Positions 22,279 to 32,182 of a stretch of DNA of 64,000 bases are shown in pieces (the first letter of the stretch is position 1; each line of letters opens with the position of its first letter). Source of the DNA: Leifsonia xyli subsp. xyli str. CTCB07 (GTDB taxonomy: Bacteria; Actinomycetota; Actinomycetes; Actinomycetales; Microbacteriaceae); contig NC_006087.1 of the NCBI RefSeq assembly GCF_000007665.1, forward strand, positions 1,178,001 through 1,242,000. The letters run 5' to 3'. Position numbers and translations under genes: made by a program. Under the pieces are notes generated by a model. That model saw nothing but the letters and a program-made list of their open reading frames with translations, did not search any database and was not told the origin of the DNA.

Positions 22279-23202
22279 ATGGACGTCGCCGTAGAGAGCC
22301 GTGTCGAACCGGTCGGACGCATCGGCGTCTCCCGCAAGGTGAAAGCGTACATCTCCCTGACCAAGCCGCGCGTGGTCGAGCTGTTGCTGGTGACGACTGT
22401 GCCGACCATGATCCTCGCGGCGAGAGGCATCCCGAACCTCTGGCTGGTGCTGGCCACCGTCGTCGGCGGCTACATGTCGGCCGGATCGGCCGGCGCGTTC
22501 AACTGCTACATCGACCGCGACATCGACCGTGTGATGCGGCGCACGAAGAACCGCCCGCTCGTCACCGGCGAGCTGAGCGACCGCGAGGCCCTCGTCTTCG
22601 CTTGGGCGCTCGGTGTGGCGTCGGTGCTCGTGCTCGGCTTCTTCACGAACTGGCTCGCCGCCGGCCTCTCGGTCGCGGCCATCCTGATCTACGTCGTGTT
22701 CTACACGCTGATCCTCAAGCGCCGCACCACCCAGAACATCGTGTGGGGCGGTGTGGCCGGCTGCATGCCGGTGCTCATCGGCTGGGCGGTGGTCACGAAC
22801 TCGGTCGGCTGGGCGCCCGTCATCCTGTTCGGCGTCATCTTCCTGTGGACCCCGCCACACTACTGGCCGCTGTCGATGAAGTACCGCGAGGACTACAAAG
22901 ACGCCGGGGTCCCGATGCTGGCGGTGGTCCGTGGACGCGCCGTGGTCGGTCTCCAGGTCGTGCTGTACGCGTGGGCGATGGTGGCGTGCTCGCTCCTGCT
23001 CATCCCGGTCGCGCGCATGGGCGTGCTCTACACGGCGGTGGCGCTCGTCGCCGGCGGCTGGTTCCTCTACGAGTCGCACCGCCTCTACAACCTTGCGATT
23101 TGTCACGCGACGGTGTCGCCGATGCGCGTCTTCCACGGCTCCATCGCCTATCTGACGCTGATCTTCCTGGCCGTCGCCATCGACCCGCTGCTCCCGTTCT
23201 GA
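22279..23202 (+). CDS. ctaB: Protoheme IX farnesyltransferase (heme O synthase)
   Basis: This membrane enzyme farnesylates heme B to heme O for cytochrome oxidase. The 307-aa polytopic product carries both UbiA prenyltransferase Asp motifs: [20 protein letters not shown] and the second-site [13 protein letters not shown] count roughly eight or nine hydrophobic helices. ATG 22279 follows GAGGAG; the open frame upstream has no family character. It diverges from tkt and pairs functionally with ctaA, 0.4 kb away. Confidence 0.95.
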   Translation: MDVAVESRVEPVGRIGVSRKVKAYISLTKPRVVELLLVTTVPTMILAARGIPNLWLVLATVVGGYMSAGSAGAFNCYIDRDIDRVMRRTKNRPLVTGELSDREALVFAWALGVASVLVLGFFTNWLAAGLSVAAILIYVVFYTLILKRRTTQNIVWGGVAGCMPVLIGWAVVTNSVGWAPVILFGVIFLWTPPHYWPLSMKYREDYKDAGVPMLAVVRGRAVVGLQVVLYAWAMVACSLLLIPVARMGVLYTAVALVAGGWFLYESHRLYNLAICHATVSPMRVFHGSIAYLTLIFLAVAIDPLLPF

Positions 23203-23236
23203 GGGGCGGACGCCGAGGACGGATCGGCTCGTCCTC

Positions 23237-23595
23237 GACGAACCCGCGCGAGGCGGACATCGTCGCGGTCTTCGAGGCGTGTCAGGACGCGGAGACGCAG
23301 CGCTGGGTGCCGCTGCTTCGTCCCTACACGCACGAGAGCGCCGAGTTCTTCGTGCGCAGCTACTGGCCGGCGTGGTCGAGGTGTGCCGCGACGAGGCCCC
23401 GGGGTCGGCCTCCCTCGGCTGCTGGCTGGCGCCGGACGGCCCGTGGCCGCGGGCTCATAGGCGAGGCCCTCGCCGCCGTCTGCAGCAATGCGCTCGCCCC
23501 CGCTCCGGACGGCCTCGCTACACCCGTCTGCGCGGGGGCCACCTCATCGGAAACGACCGCACTCGCACCCTTCGCGCAAACGGAGGACATCGCCG
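23237..23595 (+). pseudogene. Shattered GNAT acetyltransferase gene
   Basis: Pieces of one GNAT-like protein appear in order but in alternating frames. First is EADIVAVFEACQDAETQRW with YTHESAEFFV. Next is VVEVCRDEAPGSASLGCWLA in another frame, then RGRGLIGEALAAVCSNALAP back in the first, and last YTRLRGGHLIGNDRTR in the second. The GCWLAPD...GRGLIGEAL and HLIGNDRTR blocks match acetyl-CoA-binding and C-terminal motifs of RimJ-like GNATs. At least three frameshifts make it non-functional. It explains the 440-bp gap between ctaB and ctaA. Confidence 0.7.
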
Positions 23596-23644
23596 TTCCG
23601 TCCCGCCCCGGTCCCCTCCGTTTTCGAGGCCGCGGGGCGGTTCG

Positions 23645-24571
23645 TCAGGCGACCGCGCTGGCGGTGTCGGGCCGAGGCTCGGCGGGGGCTTTCAGTGTGA
23701 GGATGACCGCGGTCATGGCGGCGGCGAGGGCCGCAGCCAGCATCATGTGGACACCGACGAGGATGCCCGGCAGGCCGGTGTTCGCCTGGACGAGCCCGAC
23801 AGTGATCTGGAGCGCTTCGACCGCGAGCAGCCACATCGCGCACCGGCGCACCGACGCCGCGCGGTGGCCCAGCGACCCGGCCACGAGCACCAGCGTCAGG
23901 GCCAGCGTCGCATACGCCGGGAGGGCGTGGACATGCTGCAGGATTTCCGGGTTCAACCCGTTGCGCGGCGCGTTGGCGTCCCCCGCGTGCGGCCCCGAGC
24001 CCGTGGTGAGGATACCGGACAGGATCGTGACGGCGACGGCGGCGCTGGTGACGTGTGCGACGCCGGCGAACCATCCCGGCACCGCCTGCGCGCGTGGGTC
24101 GGGCGCGGTCCGCAGTCGCAGCAGGAACGTCGTGCATAGCGCGACCAGGACGATCGAGACGACGAAGTGGAGGCCGACCACGTACGGGTTCAGCTTCGTG
24201 AGCACGCTGAGGCCGCCGATCACGGCCTGCGCCGGGATGCCGAGACCGGCCAGCAGCGTCAGCCAGAACAGGTCCTTCCGTTCCCTGCGCAGTCGCAGGA
24301 CGGCGACGAACGCCACGACGGCGATCAGCCCGAGCGCGATGCCCAGCACCCGGTTGCCGAACTCGATGATCCCGTGGACGCCCATCTCGGGCGTGTTCAC
24401 GAGCGAGTCCGCCGTACACTTCGGCCAGGTCGGGCAGCCGAGGCCGCTCGAGGTGAGCCGGACGAGTCCGCCGGTGCCGACCAGCACGATCTGGCCGACC
24501 AGGTAGATCCACGCGATGACCGTGAGCCGGGCATCCACGCGGTCCGGCAGCCAAGCGATGATTCGGTTCAT
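23645..24571 (-). CDS. ctaA: Heme A synthase
   Basis: It oxidises the C8 methyl of heme O to the formyl of heme A for aa3 oxidase. The 308-aa product has about eight transmembrane helices. It retains the external cysteine pair in GLGCPTWPKC and heme-ligand type histidines in HGIIEFGNR, GLHFVVS, QHVHALPAY and VGVHMMLA. ATG 24571 (MNRIIAWLPD) is chosen; the upstream open stretch is Arg/Lys-rich and unlike the family. It diverges from the Suf operon. Confidence 0.94.
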   Translation of the reverse strand: MNRIIAWLPDRVDARLTVIAWIYLVGQIVLVGTGGLVRLTSSGLGCPTWPKCTADSLVNTPEMGVHGIIEFGNRVLGIALGLIAVVAFVAVLRLRRERKDLFWLTLLAGLGIPAQAVIGGLSVLTKLNPYVVGLHFVVSIVLVALCTTFLLRLRTAPDPRAQAVPGWFAGVAHVTSAAVAVTILSGILTTGSGPHAGDANAPRNGLNPEILQHVHALPAYATLALTLVLVAGSLGHRAASVRRCAMWLLAVEALQITVGLVQANTGLPGILVGVHMMLAAALAAAMTAVILTLKAPAEPRPDTASAVA

Positions 24572-24868
24572 GTGTGTGATTCCTCGGTGTCTCTTTCGCT
24601 CGATACTCGGGTAACGCGCAGGCGCGTCACTCTTATTGCCGGCCCGCACCTGTAGAATCGGTGGGTTCGAGAAACGCGCTGTGCATGCGCGTGTCAGCGG
24701 GCGCTGTTCGTGCCCGCGGTCAGGGCGCTGTCGCCCGTGTCCTCGATTAGTTTAGGTACGCACACCAGCCACCCGCACAATCAGGACGCTCCCAGCCGGT
24801 TCGCCGCGCCGGGAGGGGAATGAGCCGGACTGATACCCGGTTACGGATGGAAGGAGAACGAGGTAGAT
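24572..24868 (+). promoter_or_regulatory. Long upstream region of the Suf operon
   Basis: This divergent gap with ctaA has no gene. TAGAAT (24653-24658) and TAGTTT (24748-24753) are candidate -10 boxes. Between them lie small GC hairpins: arms 24675-24679/24687-24691 and 24723-24727/24732-24736. The string GCGCTGT recurs three times at 24676-24729. The sufB ribosome site is GGAAGGAGAACGAGG. A SufR-type repressor gene, often found here in actinobacteria, is absent. Confidence 0.4.
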
Positions 24869-26287
24869 ATGTCAGACATCCTGATCGACCGGCCGGAACT
24901 CAACTCCCTGGGGCAGTACGAGTTCGGCTGGGCCGATTCCGACGCGGCGGGCGCCTCCGCTCGTCGAGGGCTCAGCCCCGAGGTTGTGAAAGACATCTCC
25001 TCTCTCAAAAACGAGCCCGAGTGGATGCTGCAGCGTCGCCTCAAGGCCCTCCAGCTCTTCGAGCGCAAGCCGATGCCGACCTGGGGCGCCGATCTCTCCG
25101 AGATCGACTTCGACAACATCAAGTACTTCGTCCGCTCCACCGAGAAGCAGGCCCAGAGCTGGGAAGACCTGCCCGAGGACATCCGCAACACTTACGAGAA
25201 GCTCGGCATCCCGGAGGCTGAGCGCCAGCGTCTCGTTGCCGGTGTCGCCGCTCAGTACGAGTCGGAGGTCGTCTACCACCAGATCCGCGAGGACCTGGAG
25301 CAGCAGGGCGTCATCTTCCTCGACACCGACACGGCGCTGAAAGAGCACCCGGAGTTCTTCGAGGAGTACTTCGGCACGGTCATTCCGGCCGGGGACAACA
25401 AGTTCGCCGCCCTGAACACCGCCGTCTGGTCCGGCGGGTCGTTCGTGTACGTCCCCAAGGGGGTACACGTTGAGATCCCGCTTCAGGCGTACTTCCGCAT
25501 CAACACCGAGAACATGGGCCAGTTCGAGCGGACGCTCATCATCGCCGACGAGGGCAGCTACGTTCACTACATCGAAGGCTGCACCGCACCGATCTACAAG
25601 TCCGACTCGCTGCACTCCGCGGTGGTCGAGATCATCGTCAAGAAGAACGCGCGGGTGCGGTACACGACCATCCAGAACTGGTCCAACAACGTCTACAACC
25701 TCGTCACCAAGCGCGCACAGGCCGCTGAGGGCGCGACGATGGAGTGGATCGACGGCAACATCGGCTCCAAGGTGACGATGAAGTACCCGTCGATCTATCT
25801 GATGGGCGAGCACGCCAAGGGCGAGACCCTCTCCGTCGCGTTCGCCGGCCCCGGCCAGCGCCAGGACGCGGGCGCGAAGATGATCCACATGGCGCCCTAC
25901 ACGCAATCCTCGATCGTCTCGAAGTCGATCGCGCGCGGCGGCGGCCGGGCCGGCTACCGGGGCGAGGTGCGAGTGGACGCCAACGCGCACCACTCGGCGA
26001 ACACCGTGCGCTGCGACGCGCTGCTGGTGGACACGATCTCGCGCTCCGACACCTATCCGGCGATCGACATCCGGGTGGACGACGTGCAGCTGGGCCACGA
26101 GGCCACGGTCTCGCGCGTGAGCGAGGAGCAGCTGTTCTACCTGATGTCCCGGGGGCTTCCGGAGGACGAGGCGATAGCCATGATCGTCCGCGGCTTCATC
26201 GAGCCGATCGCCCGGGAGCTCCCGATGGAATACGCACTCGAACTCAACAAGCTCATCGAAATGGGCATGGAAGGCTCCGTCGGATGA
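24869..26287 (+). CDS. sufB: Fe-S cluster assembly scaffold subunit SufB
   Basis: SufB is the scaffold core of the SufBCD complex, on which Fe-S clusters are built. The 472-aa product is of normal length. It has [38 protein letters not shown] with the conserved Cys, and the beta-helix blocks [20 protein letters not shown] and [19 protein letters not shown] 24869 follows a strong AAGGAG site. It begins sufB-sufD-Rieske-sufC-DUF59. Confidence 0.97.
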   Translation: MSDILIDRPELNSLGQYEFGWADSDAAGASARRGLSPEVVKDISSLKNEPEWMLQRRLKALQLFERKPMPTWGADLSEIDFDNIKYFVRSTEKQAQSWEDLPEDIRNTYEKLGIPEAERQRLVAGVAAQYESEVVYHQIREDLEQQGVIFLDTDTALKEHPEFFEEYFGTVIPAGDNKFAALNTAVWSGGSFVYVPKGVHVEIPLQAYFRINTENMGQFERTLIIADEGSYVHYIEGCTAPIYKSDSLHSAVVEIIVKKNARVRYTTIQNWSNNVYNLVTKRAQAAEGATMEWIDGNIGSKVTMKYPSIYLMGEHAKGETLSVAFAGPGQRQDAGAKMIHMAPYTQSSIVSKSIARGGGRAGYRGEVRVDANAHHSANTVRCDALLVDTISRSDTYPAIDIRVDDVQLGHEATVSRVSEEQLFYLMSRGLPEDEAIAMIVRGFIEPIARELPMEYALELNKLIEMGMEGSVG

Positions 26288-26330
26288 TCCTCTCTCCTCG
26301 TACCTCCTCGAAAGGAAATGTGGGCTGACC

Positions 26331-27515
26331 ATGACGTCCGCAAGCACACCGGCGCAGACCACCGAGCCGGTCCCACCGGCGCACCTGCGCGCGCCCGTCC
26401 CGGTTCAGACCCGTTCGGAGCGCTTCACCTCCACGGAGGTAGCCGACTTCCCCGAGGTCACCGGCCGCGAAGTCATGTGGAAGCATACCCCGGTCGCCCG
26501 GCTGACCGAGCTGCTCACCGGTGAGCTCGACGGCGCTCCGTACGTCTATGACGCGACGACGGCTCCGGGGGTGACCACCGCCTGGATCGGCCGCGACGAC
26601 GCCCACATCGGCGCCGCCGGCACCCCGGAGGACCGCGCCTCCGCCAACGCGTGGACCGGCTTCGAGCGGGCGCTGCTCGTCTCGATCGCCGGGGACGACG
26701 CCAAGGAGGTCACCCTCACCCGTTCGGCCCTCGGTGGGGCGGCACGCGCGGCGCACACCGTCGTGGAGGTCGCCGGCGGCGCTCGTGCCACGCTCATCCT
26801 GCAGAACAGCGGTCCCGCGCATCTCAGCGAGAACGTCGAGTTCCTCGTCGGGAAGGACGCCGATCTCACCGTCGTCACCGTTCAGGAGTGGGACGACGAC
26901 GCGCTGCACGTCGCGGCGCACTTCGCCGAACTCGCGGAGGGCGCTCGCATCAAGCATGTGGCCGTCACCCTGGGCGGCGGGGTCGTGCGGCTGAACCCCT
27001 CGGCGCACCTCGCCGGGGCCCGCTCGGACGCCGAACTCCTCGGCGCGTACTTCGCCGACGCCGATCAGCACCTCGAGCAGCAGGTGTACGTGTACCACGA
27101 CGGCCCGGAGACCCGCAGCCGGGTGACCTACAAGGGCGCCCTTCAGGGTGTGGGCGCGCGCACAGTGTGGATCGGCGATGTGCTGATCGGCCCGAAAGCG
27201 ACCGGCACTGACACCTACGAGCAGAACCGCAACCTCGTCCTGACGGACGGCGCCCGGGCCGACTCCATACCGAACCTGGAGATCGAGACCGGCGACATCG
27301 TGGGCGCCGGTCACGCCAGCGCGACCGGCCGTTTCGACGACGAGCAGCTGTTCTACCTGCAGTCCCGCGGCATCCCGGAGGAGGAGGCTCGCCGCCTGGT
27401 CGTGCGCGGCTTCCTCTTCGAGATCGTGCAGCAGATCGGCTCGCCCGCGCTGCAGGAGCGTTTGCAGACCGCTATCGAAGCCGAACTCGCCCTCTCCGTC
27501 ACGGCGGCGAGCTGA
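26331..27515 (+). CDS. sufD: Fe-S cluster assembly protein SufD
   Basis: SufD is the SufB paralogue that pairs with it in the SufBC2D complex and helps iron acquisition. The 394-aa product shares the C-terminal beta-helix end with SufB: HASATGRFDDEQLFYLQSRG and PEEEARRLVVRGF. GAAAGGAAATG lies upstream of ATG 26331. Its TGA overlaps the ATG of the Rieske gene by one base, so translation is coupled. Confidence 0.95.
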   Translation: MTSASTPAQTTEPVPPAHLRAPVPVQTRSERFTSTEVADFPEVTGREVMWKHTPVARLTELLTGELDGAPYVYDATTAPGVTTAWIGRDDAHIGAAGTPEDRASANAWTGFERALLVSIAGDDAKEVTLTRSALGGAARAAHTVVEVAGGARATLILQNSGPAHLSENVEFLVGKDADLTVVTVQEWDDDALHVAAHFAELAEGARIKHVAVTLGGGVVRLNPSAHLAGARSDAELLGAYFADADQHLEQQVYVYHDGPETRSRVTYKGALQGVGARTVWIGDVLIGPKATGTDTYEQNRNLVLTDGARADSIPNLEIETGDIVGAGHASATGRFDDEQLFYLQSRGIPEEEARRLVVRGFLFEIVQQIGSPALQERLQTAIEAELALSVTAAS

Positions 27516-27844
27516 TGGCCGGCACCCGCGTGCTCTCGGCGGCGGAGCTGGTCGAGAACCAGCCGACCCGCGTGTTGGTGGGCGGCGTCCCCATCGCGCT
27601 CGTCAAGGACTCGGCCGGCGACATCCACGCCATCGGCGACACCTGCACGCACGGCGAGATCTCGCTGTCCGAAGGCTTCGTCGAAGGCGAGACGCTCGAG
27701 TGCTGGGCCCACGGCTCCCCGTTCTCGCTGATCACCGGCAAACCCCTTAACCTCCCGGCGTACGAGCCGGTTCCCGTCTTCCCGGTCGAGGTCATCGACG
27801 GAGACGTCTACATCGACCCGACCATCACGAAAGAGATCCAGTAA
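27515..27844 (+). CDS. Rieske-type [2Fe-2S] ferredoxin in the Suf operon
   Basis: The 109-aa product is a single Rieske domain. The cluster ligands are all present: Cys44 and His46 (CTH), Cys63 and His66 (CWAH). It resembles ferredoxin subunits of ring-hydroxylating dioxygenases, but its place between sufD and sufC suggests a role in electron supply for Fe-S assembly. That role is inference from position. It overlaps sufD by 1 nt and is 2 nt from sufC. Confidence 0.9.
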   Translation: MAGTRVLSAAELVENQPTRVLVGGVPIALVKDSAGDIHAIGDTCTHGEISLSEGFVEGETLECWAHGSPFSLITGKPLNLPAYEPVPVFPVEVIDGDVYIDPTITKEIQ

Positions 27845-27846
27845 GC

Positions 27847-28641
<795 letters not shown>

Positions 28642-28650
28642 GCTGATCGT

Positions 28651-28980
28651 ATGTCCAGCACGCTGAGCCCGGCGCTCTTCGACCTGGTCGAGGAGGCGCT
28701 GAAGAATGTCATGGACCCCGAACTCGGGATCAACGTCGTCGACCTCGGCCTGATCTACGATCTGGGCTGGGACGACGAGAACAACGCGCTCATCATCTCC
28801 ATGACGCTGACCAGCGCCGGCTGCCCGCTCACCGATGTGCTCGAGGAGCAGACCGCCGAGAGCCTCGACGGTATCGTCGAAGCCTTCCGCATCAACTGGG
28901 TGTGGATGCCCCCCTGGGGTCCCGAGCGCATCACCGACGACGGTCGCGACATGATGCGCGCCCTCGGCTTCGCGATCTGA
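28651..28980 (+). CDS. sufT: SufT-like metal-sulfur cluster factor (DUF59/MIP18 family)
   Basis: The 109-aa product is a stand-alone DUF59 domain. The family marks VMDPELGINVVDLGLIYD and the reactive-type Cys58 in TSAGCPLTD are present. Such proteins help deliver Fe-S clusters to targets (SufT; Paad and eukaryotic MIP18 relatives). It lies 9 nt after sufC. It has no clear ribosome site but has a -10 box directly upstream, so it may also have a leaderless transcript. Confidence 0.88.
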   Translation: MSSTLSPALFDLVEEALKNVMDPELGINVVDLGLIYDLGWDDENNALIISMTLTSAGCPLTDVLEEQTAESLDGIVEAFRINWVWMPPWGPERITDDGRDMMRALGFAI

Positions 28981-28994
28981 CCACCACCTTTCCC

Positions 28995-29061
28995 GCCATC
29001 CGTTCCTCGCTTCTTCCGGCTCGCTCCCCGTGTGTCCCCTGAAACGTGAGGAACGGATGGC
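28995..29061. repeat. 14-bp inverted repeat between sufT and the ABC-F gene
   Basis: Arms 28995-29008 and 29048-29061 are perfectly complementary over 14 bp, with a 39-nt spacer. The large loop and lack of a U tract make a simple terminator doubtful. It could be a cruciform, a protein site or a weak attenuator. Confidence 0.6.
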
Positions 29062-29086
29062 TGCTTCACGAACGAATGGATGAACT

Positions 29087-30685
29087 GTGCTGAGTGTGCA
29101 GGGGCTTGAGCTGCGCGTGGGGGCGCGATTGCTGATGGAGGACGTCAGCTTCCGCGTGGCCGCAGGCGACAAGATCGGGCTCGTCGGGCGCAACGGCGCC
29201 GGGAAGACGACCCTGACCAAAGTGCTCGCCGGCGATCTGCTGCCGACCGCCGGCTCAGTCGACCGCAGCGGCGAGCTGGGCTACCTGCCGCAGGACCCGC
29301 GCTCGGGGAACCTGGACGACCTCGCCCGCACGCGCATCCTGGACGCCCGCGGGCTCGGCTCCATCGTGCTCGGGATGCAGCAGGCGACGCTCGACATGGC
29401 GAGCGACGACGCGGCGGTGTTCGCGGCCGCGATGAAGACGTACGGTCGGCTGGAGGAGCGCTTCCACATGCTCGGCGGCTACGCGGCGGAGGCGGAGGCA
29501 GCCTCCATCGCGAGCAACCTCAACCTGCCCGACCGCATCCTGGATCAGCCGCTGAAGACGCTGTCGGGCGGTCAGCGGCGGCGCATCGAGCTGGCGCGCA
29601 TCCTGTTCTCCGATGCCCGCACGATGATCCTCGATGAGCCGACCAACCACCTCGACGCCGACTCCATCGTCTGGCTGCGGGAGTTCCTGAAGGGTTACTC
29701 CGGCGGGTTCATCGTGATCTCGCACGATGTGGATCTGGTGGGGGAGACTGTCAACCGCGTCTTCTACCTGGACGCGAACCGGCAGGTCATCGACATCTAC
29801 AATATGGGCTGGAAGAACTATCAGCGCCAGCGCGCGGCCGACGAGGAACGCCGCAAGAAGGAGCGCGCGAACGCGGAGAAGAAGGCGGGCGCCCTCCAGT
29901 CGCAGGCCGCCAGGTTCGGTGCGAAGGCCACGAAGGCCGCCGCCGCGCACCAGATGGTCGCGCGGGCCGAGAAGCTGCTCGCCGGGCTCGATGAGGTCCG
30001 CCAGGCGGACCGGGTGGCGAAACTGCGTTTCCCAACCCCGGCCCCGTGCGGTAAGACACCCCTGCAAGCCAGCGATCTGTCGAAGAGCTACGGCTCGCTG
30101 GAGATCTTCACTGCCGTGGACCTCGCGATCGACCGCGGTTCGAAGGTTGTGGTGCTCGGCCTCAACGGCGCGGGGAAGACAACCCTGCTCCGGATGCTCG
30201 CCGGCGTCGACAAGCCCGACACCGGCGCGATCGAGCCCGGCCACGGGCTCCGCATCGGCTATTATGCCCAGGAGCACGAGACCATCGACGTCGAGCGCAG
30301 TGTGCTTCAGAACATGGTGTCGTCCTCACCGGCGCTCACCGAGACCGAAGCGCGGAAGGTACTCGGATCGTTTCTCTTCACCGGAGCCGACGCGCACAAA
30401 CAGGCCGGGGTGCTCTCGGGTGGGGAGAAGACCCGCCTCGCCCTGGCGATGATCGTGGTTTCGGGGGCGAACGTCCTGCTGCTGGACGAACCGACCAACA
30501 ACCTCGACCCAGCTAGCCGTGACGAGATCCTGGATGCGCTCGCCCACTACGAGGGCGCGGTGATCCTGGTCAGCCATGACGAGGGGGCGGTGGAGGCGCT
30601 GAACCCGGAGCGGGTGCTGATCCTGCCGGACGGCGTCGAGGACCACTGGAACAGGGACTACCTGGAGCTCATTTCCCTGGCATAG
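29087..30685 (+). CDS. ABC-F family ATPase
   Basis: The 532-aa soluble protein has two ABC domains and no membrane segments. Domain 1 has [24 protein letters not shown] and LDEPTNHLD. The linker (QRQRAADEERRKKERANAEK) is basic and coiled-coil-like. Domain 2 has [24 protein letters not shown] and LDEPTNNLD. ABC-F proteins act at the ribosomal E site, either easing stalled translation or protecting from antibiotics. Which subtype this is cannot be told by eye. It converges on the SURF1 gene with 14 nt between stops. Confidence 0.9.
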   Translation: MLSVQGLELRVGARLLMEDVSFRVAAGDKIGLVGRNGAGKTTLTKVLAGDLLPTAGSVDRSGELGYLPQDPRSGNLDDLARTRILDARGLGSIVLGMQQATLDMASDDAAVFAAAMKTYGRLEERFHMLGGYAAEAEAASIASNLNLPDRILDQPLKTLSGGQRRRIELARILFSDARTMILDEPTNHLDADSIVWLREFLKGYSGGFIVISHDVDLVGETVNRVFYLDANRQVIDIYNMGWKNYQRQRAADEERRKKERANAEKKAGALQSQAARFGAKATKAAAAHQMVARAEKLLAGLDEVRQADRVAKLRFPTPAPCGKTPLQASDLSKSYGSLEIFTAVDLAIDRGSKVVVLGLNGAGKTTLLRMLAGVDKPDTGAIEPGHGLRIGYYAQEHETIDVERSVLQNMVSSSPALTETEARKVLGSFLFTGADAHKQAGVLSGGEKTRLALAMIVVSGANVLLLDEPTNNLDPASRDEILDALAHYEGAVILVSHDEGAVEALNPERVLILPDGVEDHWNRDYLELISLA

Positions 30686-30699
30686 CCGCCGGATGGCTT

Positions 30700-31569
30700 C
30701 TACGGTGCTGCGTCCAGCAGCTCGTCCTCGGCCTCCGCGTCGCTGTGCCTCGCGCGCCGCTTCCGCTCGCGTTCGGCCGCCCGGGCCTGTTCCGCCGGGT
30801 CGTGCTCGTTGCGTTTGCGGTACTCGGTGCGCAGCGCGTACCCCAGGCCGAAGAATCCGATCAGGGCGAAGATGATCCACTGGATCATGTACGACCAGTG
30901 CAGACCTTCGTCGCGGGTCGGCGGGGCGGTGACTGTCGGGGTCGGTGAGCCGGTGGGCTGTGGGCGCTGTGAGTCGAGGAGGCCGTAAGCCCCGGTGTAG
31001 ACATCCGCGTCGCCGAGCTTCTGCCGGACGACCGAGAGCTGGATGGTGCCGACCTGCATTCCGGCTGCGGTTCGTCCGGGGATGGCGGGCTCGCTGGCTT
31101 TGAGACGTGCGACGACGGTCACCGTTCCCGATGGCGCGGCGGGCACCCGGTCGGGGTCGTCGGTGCTGGAGCCGGTCGGGACCCAGCCACGGTCTACGAT
31201 GAACAGCGCGCCGTCGGCGGTGCGCAGCGGCGTGAGCACTTCGAAACCGGGGTTGCCCTTGAACGGGCGATTGCGGACCAGGAGTTCCTTGTCCTTCTCG
31301 TAGACGCCCGTCACCGTGACCCGCGTCCATTCCTGCCGGGGGGAGTAGGCGTCGAGGGAGGGCAGCGCGTCCGTGAGAGAGACGGGCTCTGAGCCGAAGT
31401 TCGCCGCGATGAGCGCATTCGCCGCCGCGGCCTCCTTGCTGCGTGCGAGCTGCCAGGTGGAGAGGAAACCGCAAGCGATCGCGAAGAGGACGGCGAACGC
31501 GATGTAGCCAAGCCAGCGCCGCGAGAACGCGAACCGCCAGCCGGACTGGTCCGCGGCCTCCCGGGTCAC
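30700..31569 (-). CDS. SURF1-family cytochrome oxidase assembly protein
   Basis: SURF1 proteins aid heme A insertion into aa3 oxidase. The 289-aa product has the two-helix SURF1 layout: an N-terminal helix LGYIAFAVLFAIACGFLSTWQ, a large outside domain with VRNRPFKGNPGFEVLTPLR and DRGWVPTG, and a C-terminal helix IQWIIFALIGFFGLGYALR. A charged cytoplasmic tail follows. GTG 31569 follows GAGAGGAG and overlaps the upstream stop as GTGA. The ctaA/ctaB genes 7-9 kb away fit the same pathway. Confidence 0.88.
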   Translation of the reverse strand: MTREAADQSGWRFAFSRRWLGYIAFAVLFAIACGFLSTWQLARSKEAAAANALIAANFGSEPVSLTDALPSLDAYSPRQEWTRVTVTGVYEKDKELLVRNRPFKGNPGFEVLTPLRTADGALFIVDRGWVPTGSSTDDPDRVPAAPSGTVTVVARLKASEPAIPGRTAAGMQVGTIQLSVVRQKLGDADVYTGAYGLLDSQRPQPTGSPTPTVTAPPTRDEGLHWSYMIQWIIFALIGFFGLGYALRTEYRKRNEHDPAEQARAAERERKRRARHSDAEAEDELLDAAP

Positions 31570-31802
31570 GCACCGCTCCTCTCGGGGCCCCCACCGGCGG
31601 TGAGCGCGACGACGGTGAGCGGGAAGCCGCGCGTCGCCAGGAACTCCCGCAGGAAGCCGATGTGCTCGGCGCACGCCAGCCACACTTTCACCCGGTCAGC
31701 GGTGTGGATCCTCGGATTCCGCCACTCGATCCGCCAGGACGCTCGTTCGCCGCAGCTGGCGCGCGAACAGGTCAGCGGTTCCGGTTCGTCCCGTCCGATC
31801 AC
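31566..31802 (-). CDS. Small Cys-rich conserved protein (78 aa)
   Basis: The product has CSRASC (Cys12, Cys17) at the start and VWLACAEH near residue 43, so a C-x4-C ... C-x2-H metal site is plausible. The middle block WRIEWRNPRIHTADRVKVW looks strongly conserved. I recall similar proteins between DUF3099 and SURF1 genes in relatives but know no function. GTG 31802 overlaps the DUF3099 stop by 4 nt, and its own stop overlaps the SURF1 GTG by 4 nt. Confidence 0.75.
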   Translation of the reverse strand: MIGRDEPEPLTCSRASCGERASWRIEWRNPRIHTADRVKVWLACAEHIGFLREFLATRGFPLTVVALTAGGGPERSGA

Positions 31803-32104
31803 CGGTCCTCCCGCCGTTCGCCGCGCGGCCCCGTGGGCGACGGCGCCACAGGCAGGATAGCGCCGGGCCGCTGCACTTCTCCCTTGCGCGGGTCCGCCGA
31901 CACATTCGCGAGCACGACCGCGAAGTACGGCAGGAAGATCGCGCCGAGGATGGGCGCGGCGGCCCACCAGCCCGGCGCGAGGATGGCGGCGAACACGCAG
32001 ACAATGCGGACCCCCATAGCCACCGTATACTTGATCATCCGGTGCTTTCGTTCCTCGTCTGGCGCGACGGGGAGGTTCGTGAGGGCGGGGCGTGTCGGCT
32101 TCAT
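31799..32104 (-). CDS. DUF3099 membrane protein
   Basis: The 101-aa product has a basic N-terminus, then RMIKYTVAMGVRIVCVFAAIL and a second helix IFLPYFAVVLANV, matching the DUF3099 layout of actinobacteria. The function is unknown. It is the first gene of a three-gene run with two GTGA overlaps, which argues that its partners (the Cys-rich protein and SURF1) act with it. ATG 32104 is preceded by a GGAG site and a TACGCT -10-like box. Confidence 0.8.
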   Translation of the reverse strand: MKPTRPALTNLPVAPDEERKHRMIKYTVAMGVRIVCVFAAILAPGWWAAAPILGAIFLPYFAVVLANVSADPRKGEVQRPGAILPVAPSPTGPRGERREDR

Positions 32105-32182
32105 GGGCGTTCACTCCAGCGTACGTCCATTCGCCGGCAGAGGCCCGCCCCGGGCCAATTTTCATCGAAAGGACCCGCATCC

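Noticed and set aside
22602..24506. A 634-codon plus-strand frame across ctaB, the GNAT ruin and ctaA
   Set aside because: It runs through ctaB out of frame and antisense to ctaA. Only short bits (23237-23375, 23440-23520) have GNAT character, handled as a pseudogene.
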